Shown: positions 56,562-64,000 of the stretch, one piece after another
How the letters are laid out: each line of letters opens with the position of its first letter
Numbering within the stretch: the first letter of the stretch is position 1
Origin: Ceratopteris richardii
Lineage: Eukaryota; Streptophyta; Polypodiopsida; Polypodiales; Pteridaceae
NCBI GenBank assembly: GCA_020310875.1
Contig: CM035412.1
Coordinates: 132,033,374 to 132,097,373 of the forward strand
Direction of reading: 5' to 3'
Length of the DNA: 64,000 bases
Notes under the pieces: model-generated
What the model saw: only the letters and a program-made list of their open reading frames with translations
Database searches by the model: none
What the model was told of the DNA's origin: nothing
Made by a program: the position numbers and the translations under genes

Positions 56562-59500
56562 TCATGAGTTGGTAGACGGCCGATAGTAGGGCTGAAACTT
56601 CGATCCATTAATCACTTTAGGGAGAAGGTGACCAATTAAAGTGGATAACCGAAAAGTTGCAGGTCCCACTTGTTCAGCAATCCGGTATGGGCCAAACCAG
56701 CGCAGTTTAAATTTTCCAACAGATCGATTAGATTTAGCCTTATAGAAGAGGACTAATTGGTTTATCATAAACATAGGGGTTTTGAGGAAACGATCGTGGG
56801 TTTTGGCCTGTCTCAGCTACATTTCCTGCATCACTAGGAAACTCTCCAGATGCTGTTCATCCAAGGATCGTAAAGCCTCCAATCGAAAGGGAAAAGATTC
56901 TTCCGATAATAGCTTCCGTTCCAGAGCCACACGTAGATTGGGAACCACCAGTTCCATAGGAGCAATCGCTTCTAATCCATACGCCAACTTAAAAGGAGTT
57001 GTTCCGATCGCCACTTTGTATGTGGTACAATAAGCCCATAGTACAGCAGGTAGAAATTGGTCCTATCTCTCGGGGCAATCCAACACTAGTTTCTTCAAGA
57101 TGTTTAAGAGAGATTTGTTGGTACTCTCAGCAAGTCCATTTGCTCGTGGGTTATAGGGAGAATTGAATTTATGCACAATCTGGAATGTTTTCGTAAGCAC
57201 TTGCATTAATGTATTTGCAAAGTGCATACCTTAATCAGTTACTATCTCCAAGGGTAACCCGTAACACGGAAAAATATCCTTCATTAAGCATTTAACAAGC
57301 ACAGCCACTATAGTTGATCGTAGAGCCCATGATTGGGCCCATCTAGTTGCGTAATTTGTCCATGTCAGAATATATCTGTTATTGGTGACTGTTGCCAGAG
57401 GTGTAATAGGTCCTATGAAATCCAAACCCCATTTCTGAAAAGGTTCTAGAGGCACAACGGGTTGAAGCGGAAAGTAATGTCGCTATAAAGGTTGACCGGA
57501 ATGCTGACACTCATCGCACTGTTGTACATATTTGGTGACATCATGATACATAGTGGGCCACCACAATCCACTCTGCAGAATTTTTTGGTGAGTTAGGTCA
57601 ACCGCAAAATGTCCTCCGGTGGGGGCAGTATGGGCCATGGTAATGACTGAAGCAATTTCATGGGGGGGACACATCTGGGTAGTACTCCTAGGTGATCCAT
57701 GTAATATAATTGTCCGACAATCAACCGAAAGCGTCGACTGTACGTGGCTAGTCTTCATCTAGCAGTTGAAGAAATCATACCAGGCGGACATCCACTAGTC
57801 AAGAACAGAAGCAAGGTGTCATAGTAAGAATAGGGTACCGATAATTCTTGTTGATCCTCCTATATTGTCTCTGCTACATAGATGGCTGGTGTTGTATCAT
57901 CAATTCCCTTCGGAGGCTCACCGGAATCCAACCGAGATAGAAAGTCAGCAAGAGCGTGTGCTGACCCTGGTCAATGTACGACGGACTAATCAAATTCTTG
58001 AAGCAGCAAGACCCAACGTGCTAGCCGTCCTCCCAAATGCTGTTGTCGCACAAGATACACCAATGCTGCATGATCTACGTGGAAGGTGAAGCGTCTGCCC
58101 AATAGATAATGTTGAAATTTTTTCATAGAATATACTAAGGCAAGACATTCGCGTTCAATAACTGAATAGTTACGCTCTACCAGGGCCAATCTGCGGCTCA
58201 CATAATATATGAGACGAAACCATTTATCCGTCTGCTGCATCAACACGCTTCCAATGGCACTATCAGATGCATCTACAAAGACATGAAATGGCAATTCCCA
58301 ATTCGATGCTTGTAAAATGGGAGCCTCAGTTAACAATGATTTCAGTCTGTCAAAAGAAAGTTGACACGCTTCGGTCCATTCGAACTGACGTGGGCTACTG
58401 GTTATCAATCGATTAAGTGGTATTGCCAGATGAGCAAGCCAATGCAGATGTCTCCCATGCCACCGGATTTGGCCCAAAAACCGCATCACTTCTTTGCGTG
58501 TCTTTGGAGCAGGTGCCTCCAGTACGGCCTTCACCTTATCTGGATCCACTTGAATGCCTTGTTTTGAAATAACGTGTCCGAGCAACTTGCCACAGGAAAC
58601 AAAGAATACCGATTTATTCGGATTCAGGCACAAGCGATATTCCCGACACTTCAAAAAGCAACACCGTAAATGGTACAGGTGTGCCGACGTATCACCGGAT
58701 AACGAGAAATCATCTAGATACACTCTCATAAATGTGGTGAGATAAGGGGAAAAAATTTCTTGCATGCAGCGTTGGAACATACTGGGAGCATTGCGCAGTC
58801 CAAACCACATTACGGTACACGCATAGACACCCCAGTTTGTAATAAATGGAGTCTTGGGTATATCCTGTTCGGCCACTCGGACTTGATTGTAACCACTGTA
58901 TCCATCTAGAAAGGAGTACATCTCCCTGCCGGCCACGTCGTCTAACATGGTATCCAGGAATGGCAATGGAAACGGATCAGGTACGGTTGCGACATTGAGC
59001 TTTCGGTAGTCCACGCATATCAGTAGCTGCTTGTTTTTCTTTGGAACTATAACACTGGGAGAGATCCATTCTGCATGCTCAATAGGCACAATAAATCCCA
59101 CCTTCAACAACCGATCAAGCTTGGCTTTAACCTGTGCCGCATAGTTAGGATTCATCCTGTAACTAGGTTGTTTGATGGGTCTTGCATCCGGTTTTAGCAC
59201 CACTCTGTGTTGATAAATCCACGGGTCCAACCCCTTCATGTCCCTGTAATCCCATGCAAACACATCGGCAAACTCTCAGAGCAGTTGCAAGAGTTGCTCC
59301 TGGAACATCTCGGATAGTCCAACCTTTATTTTTACACGTCGTGGGTTGGTTTGGTCACCTAAATTGCAGGTGATCAACTGATCTTTCGATACATAAAACT
59401 ACCGGTGCCTTTCCAAATCGTCTCAGGACTGGAGTAATTGTTGGAGCATCGATTCATCCAAAGTCTATTCTGTGCTCAACTCGTGCTCTCTTGTCAGTGA

Positions 59501-61560
59501 TATCACCGTACATGCTACCAGACTCCAGTTATCAACCACCGTTTGTAAATTTATAGTGCCAAGTGCCATCAGATCCTTGTTGGCGGTAAGAAAAGCCTCC
59601 TCCTTATCATCGGAGAGACCATCCAACATGTGTACAGGCTCCGCTAAATATGGTCGTGCATGTAAGTCACAGGGTTTCATGTCGTCCAATGGGACAACAT
59701 ATTTTCGGTGATATTTTTAAAGACTAATTCATGCGCTGACCAGTCTTGCACTACCTTAGCTTGTTTTAGCCAAGGACGTCCAAAGAGGAGATTGTAATCC
59801 AGGCTCGATTTGGGTAAATCCAACATAATAAAGGTCATTTTGAAAACAGAACCTTGTAGAGTGATCGGAATATCTCGCACCAAGCCCACCGGATGGACTC
59901 GAGATTGATCAGCCATGCATACAAAGAATTGAACAGGTTCAATTTGCATCCACCCCAATCGTTTGCAAAGTGCTGCTGTTGCAATGTTGACACCAGATCC
60001 TCCATCAATTAAGACTTGTGTGATTTTGTGGTTTTTGTACCATACCATAATCAGGGGTACCGTATGATCCACTATTGGGTCCAATTTCGATTGGATTGTG
60101 GCTGTTGCGGGAGCACTTGAGGATCCTGGACTGACCTGCTATTGAAATTGTTGACGCACTCTAGTGACCAAAGCCAATAGTTGGCCCAAAGGCAATGTAA
60201 TTGATGCCTTAGACAGAACATCCCACACCGAATGAGTTTTGGTTGTTTCTGGTACAGTCTCTAGTGTGGACTCCGATATTGTATGAGTCGGATTTCACCC
60301 TTCTGCTACTTCCGGCAGTATACTTTGCTATGTCACCAAGACTGGGTCAAGAAATACGGACTGTTCCTGCATAGCCCACTGGCTTGCCTTTGTGAACGCC
60401 TTCTGTTGTTCATGAATTCCTGGTTCAAAGATCTCCGCAGCTGACTGTAATTGCTTACCCAAACGTGTTTGCACCACTGCTGCTTGCGTATCCACGGCTG
60501 AGATGTACACCATATTTGCCATAGGATGTTGTCATTCTTTCTTCTTTTTGTCATACTCAACTGCATCTTCACAAAATCTTCGGATATGCCCGATTTCTCC
60601 ACAAAAATGACATTTAGGAGGGGGAGGAGATGCACCTTCTCCTGATGGACCTGCATTCCACTGAGCTTGTCCAAAATTATTTGACCGTCCACCTCGATAA
60701 TTCCTGTATCCCTAGTACGGAGTATTCTGCATCTGTGGTGGCACATAATGGCTGGCCGATTGCCCTTGTTCTTGAATGATGGCATTAACAGTTGCTCTGT
60801 TCTGTACCTTGGCATTATACGAGCAAGTCTCCATAGTGTGGTCTGTTGTGTGGCAAATTGCACAATACATTTGGTTTAGAGTGCATGTTCAACTGCTGTG
60901 CCCTAGATTTTTGCATTTGGTACAATAAATTTGTTTCAAAGGATCCTCGTTAGATTGTCGGGACGCCTTCAACCACTCTAGATCTTCAGTGAATCCACCC
61001 ACTTTATTTTCTAATTGTAATGCCATAGCAATTATGGCATTCAAAGTCATTCCACCCACACATCGTATGTTCATAATCTGCTTCAATTGGGGCTTTAATC
61101 CGTTGATGAACCACTGGGTGATAACGTCATCCGGTAAATTCGCATATGCTGGTGGCAGCTGTCGTAAATGAGTCCGAAATAATGTGGCATAATCTTGTAC
61201 GTTTTGGTGTGGCTTCTGCCTATTATTCTACAGGTAGTCAAAAATTTTGACTGGATTTTTCTTTAGCCAGAATCGTTGCAGAAAGGCATCCTTCACATCA
61301 TCATACTGTCGGAAGTGGTTTAAATTGTATTCAGTTAGCCATCATGTAGCTTCATTAACAAGAGTCGACTGGAACACAATAGCTTTATACGCAAGGTCTG
61401 CTGGGTAATTCAGAACTGCATAATTAATCTCAAAGGTCCACACATGCGCATCGAGATCATCCCTCGAAAAACCTCCAAATTTGGTGTATGTGATCCCCGT
61501 TGGTACCGGCGCGATGGGATAACCTATTGCTGCTGATGTTGTGGTTGCGGGGGTGGCGGT
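56562..61560 (-). mobile_element. Ty3/gypsy gag-pro-RT-RNase H-integrase (right-hand element)
   Basis: Minus-strand order: gag (60,889-61,560) with a knuckle (C-T-K-C...H) near 60,905; a second CCHC knuckle (C-H-F-C-G-E-I-G-H) at 60,570-60,612; retropepsin (LIDGGSGVNIATA near 60,000; LLFGRPWLKQA near 59,770); reverse transcriptase (EWISPSVIVPKKNKQ near 59,055, YSFLDGYSGYNQV near 58,900, YLDDFSLSGD near 58,700); RNase H (FVDASDSAIGSVLMQQ near 58,260); the integrase finger (57,483-57,758); and the integrase core and C-terminal part (56,562-57,455). It is broken, with several coding breaks. The same non-chromovirus wording as the 15.1 kb element, but clearly a different family. Confidence 0.9.
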
Positions 61561-61574
61561 GTTTGTTGTTGTTG

Positions 61575-62246
61575 CTATGAGCTACTCATGGTGCTGTTGT
61601 TGTTGGCGTTGTTGTTATCGGAATTTTGAGGAGGTATTTCTTGATATTTGTGAACTGTATGGTCAACTTGCTCACTTTCCGGTCCTAAAATGTCGTTGAA
61701 CTGATTGCTTAACTCCAAATCTAACAGCCCTTCCTCAACTTTAGTGTCAAAATTAGCTAATCGTGCACCAAAAAATGGTGAGCACAGTATGTGTCCACCA
61801 AACAGCACTGCAGTTTCATCGAAAAACTTCGAATCGCCACCAGGTAATACTGAAATCTCACCGAAACTCATCGAATTCTCACCGGACCAGATTGCATTGT
61901 CATCGAAAATGTTCTCTCCGGATAACGGGAACCTGTCACCAAAAGTGACCAAATTCTGACCAAATAATGTGAAACTGTCTCCACACTGCACCTCTGTACA
62001 ACCAGAAATCACCGTACTTTCTCCAGAAGGTACCGGACTCGCACCGGAATGCACCAAATTCTCGCCGTGTGCTACCGAACTACCACCGAAATTGCCGCTG
62101 GCTAGCTGTACTGAACCTTCTGCAACTAGACTTGATTGTCCTGCACTTCTATCACCAGGGGGTGTTCCTAATAAGTTCGGAACTGCCCAGGGATGTTGAT
62201 CTCCGCGGTATTTGGGGTATGATTTGCCAGAACGTGTTACATGCAT
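61575..62246 (-). mobile_element. Leader reading frame of the right-hand gypsy with a degenerate ~8-residue repeat
   Basis: An open frame of 223 codons before gag. It starts MHVTRSGKSYPKYRGDQ, then carries about a dozen degenerate units of roughly eight residues centred on (S/F)-G-(E/D/Q), such as VPSGESTV, FPLSGENI and MSFGEISV (61,790-62,110). It ends in an Asp/Asn/Ser-rich tail. Function unknown. The unit is also visible in the DNA as repeated CACCGAA/TCACCGGA phrases. Confidence 0.6.
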
Positions 62247-62291
62247 ATATCAAAGAATTCTTCCTCAATCTTTAATCTTGGATGCAAACGA

Positions 62292-63941
62292 CTACACACG
62301 TAACTTGCCATTCTTCTTGGGCACCACTATGATGGGGGATACCCACTCAGTGTGCTCAATTTTGTGGATGAATCCAGCTTCAACCAAACGATCTATCTCT
62401 TCTTTGATCTTGGTAGCATAGTTGTGATTATAGGTGTATGGCTTCTGCTTAGAGGGTTTGGCATCTGAGGTCATGGGAATCATATGTGAACATATGTCAG
62501 GGTCTAGTAACCGAATCACCCATGATTGGCTCTATTGTGAAGACTGAAATGTCATAGCCATCCTTGTCACAGTGAGGTGTCCATAGTTCTTCATAGATGG
62601 CTACATCCATTGTTGCTAAAATTTCTGCCCAACCATGAGGTTCAAAGTCTTTGTCAGGAAATACTACAGGTGCATAGGCTGGGTCTTGAATTGATCTATG
62701 AGTTTCCTTCGCACCTTCCTCTTTGGCTTTTTCTCTCTTCTCTTCTTCTACGACTACTTTGCACATCCACAGGTGAGTGTCTTCATGCATCCATGAGGAT
62801 CCTGATCCTATGGAATGGACCGACTCAGTATCATCTTTAGCTCTATGGATGGGATTCCATTGAATTTGGGGTACATCTCTATGAGAGTAATCTTTGAGAT
62901 TGACTTTGGTTGTAACACCTAAGTGTTGCAAATACAAAGAATTGGTTCCCCAATCTTGTACCACTTGCAACTGCTGCATAAATGGTCTTCCCAAAATCAT
63001 CTCATAAGCCTCATTCTTGCTAAAGTCACATATAGAAAAAGTATACTCAAACTCTACAGCATATGTAGTGAGTTATTCCTTCTAGCAGTCCTAAGGGTAT
63101 CTCAATGTGACCATCGGCCATCTACAGTTTCATTGGCTTGCCCCAACACTTCCATAGGGAAGTGGTAGCAATTGCTACTCCTGCTCCTGAGTCCAAAATT
63201 GCCTTGGTGGTGTAGCCTGGATGAGTAATTGGAAGATAGGTGTTTCCCTCTTCCCCTTCACTCATGTCACCTATCTTGTCCAAACGTATTTCTCGCATTG
63301 TTCTATGAGAACCTACCTGGGGATGAGGTTTTGCTACTTCTGGCACTTGATTGACTACATGTTTCCATAGTTATGGCCTAATCTTGAGTAGCTCTTCTAA
63401 AGTGAGATTGCACTGCACTTTAGTGTTCTTTACTACCTTCGTGTTCCTAGGGATGATTGAGTCTTTGTTTCTTATCATGACCATAGGTGCTCTCATACAA
63501 TTAGACTTCGCTTCCCATGGGCCTGTGAAATGGGGTAGTTCTTGTAAGGAATTAGACTCGAAGTCTAATCTCTCGTGAGATTGGGTACTCTCCTACTCTC
63601 CATAAATGGAAGGAATGTCTTGTGGGAATTGATCATGCGCGTCATCCACAAGTTTGGAGGAGGATTTTCACTTTCTTTAGCCCATTTCTCTTCTTGAATC
63701 TCTGTTAGAAATTCTGGGGAATATCGATTCATAAAAGAAGATGTGTCTCGTTCTGTAGAGTTAGGCACATAAGCTTCCTGGGTGGGAAGACTTATCCTTT
63801 CACTTGCCTTTTCCTTTCCTTGGGGGGGGGTCCTTTTCAGATTTTGCAATTAGCCTCTCCAATCTTTCTAGCAATCCATCGAAGTGCAACTGTGTCTTAG
63901 CTGAACTAGAGAAGTTAAAGAGGGGACTGACTTCAAACATG
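62292..63941 (-). mobile_element. Second gypsy fragment (gag start, protease, RT start)
   Basis: Starts at a Met near 63,941 (MFEVSPLFNFSSSAKTQ), with a Pro/Glu/Lys-rich leader (63,565-63,849). Retropepsin follows (ILDSGAGVAIATTSLWK near 63,190; MILGRPFMQQLQ near 62,990), then the beginning of reverse transcriptase (EWVSPIIVVPKKNGKLRV near 62,320), where it is cut off at about 62,292. It is broken. The wording is close to, but distinct from, the neighbouring gypsy. No LTR was seen in the window. Confidence 0.82.
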
Positions 63942-64000
63942 GTTTAACACTAGTGTTGTACTTAGACACTTTAGTGTCCTGAAAAAGAGACAATGTTTGA
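63942..64000. other. Window edge, probable element leader
   Basis: Sixty bases upstream of the Met of the last gypsy fragment. Nothing definite is visible. Confidence 0.4.

Overview
The window is nuclear DNA of a land plant with a large, repeat-rich genome. Nothing in it looks bacterial or organellar. Almost every coding stretch is retrotransposon (Ty1/copia or Ty3/gypsy). The only host-type protein sequence is fragments of a synaptotagmin, a ubiquitin protease and a receptor-like cytoplasmic kinase. The gypsy reverse transcriptases with an 'EW(V/I)SP..VVPKKN' block look like the non-chromovirus types common in gymnosperms, ferns and mosses, so a non-flowering vascular plant is plausible but not proven. 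No intact host gene, rRNA gene, functional tRNA or CRISPR array was found.

Layout. 1-1.46 kb: 5' end of an LTR element carrying a tRNA-derived SINE head. 1.46-5.4 kb: no recognisable gene. 5.4-8.79 kb: gypsy (chromovirus-like) internal region, joined directly at about 8,785 to the 3' half of a copia element and its LTR (to about 11.95 kb). 12-14.4 kb: AT-rich, unassigned. 14,404-19,949: complete gag-protease-only gypsy-type element (minus strand) with ATTTC target duplications. 20-22 kb: LTR-edge and SINE-like scraps. 22.0-23.7 kb: copia 3' end (plus strand). 24.6-25.8 kb: copia 5' end (minus strand). 25.8-26.6 kb and 41.7-43.3 kb: the two halves of one older copia element (minus strand), split by a 15.1 kb gypsy element at 26,633-41,733. 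44.05-47.3 kb: second copy of the gag-protease family (plus strand). 47.3-50.2 kb: mixed element fragments. 50.2-62.2 kb: gypsy element (minus strand) with a long accessory region 3' of integrase, split by a small non-autonomous copia at 50,657-54,575 (GTTCA target duplications). 62.3-63.94 kb: another gypsy fragment.

The most notable object is the 15.1 kb gypsy element. It has matching 5-bp target duplications (CCTAC), TG...CA ends, a primer-binding site, a polypurine tract, gag, protease, reverse transcriptase, RNase H and integrase. Its two LTRs, about 3.5 kb each and about 99% alike by eye, each contain three host gene fragments in the element's transcriptional direction: a synaptotagmin-3-like exon, part of a UBP23/36-like ubiquitin-specific protease, and two exons plus the intron of a PBL-type receptor-like cytoplasmic kinase. 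The LTRs have therefore become carriers of captured plant genes and are doubled at each new insertion. Other points are a dense cluster of W-box cores in the U3 of the gag-protease family, accessory ORFs 3' of integrase in two gypsy elements, and a young copia with a long reading frame in which an Asp/His-rich repeat replaces most of pol.
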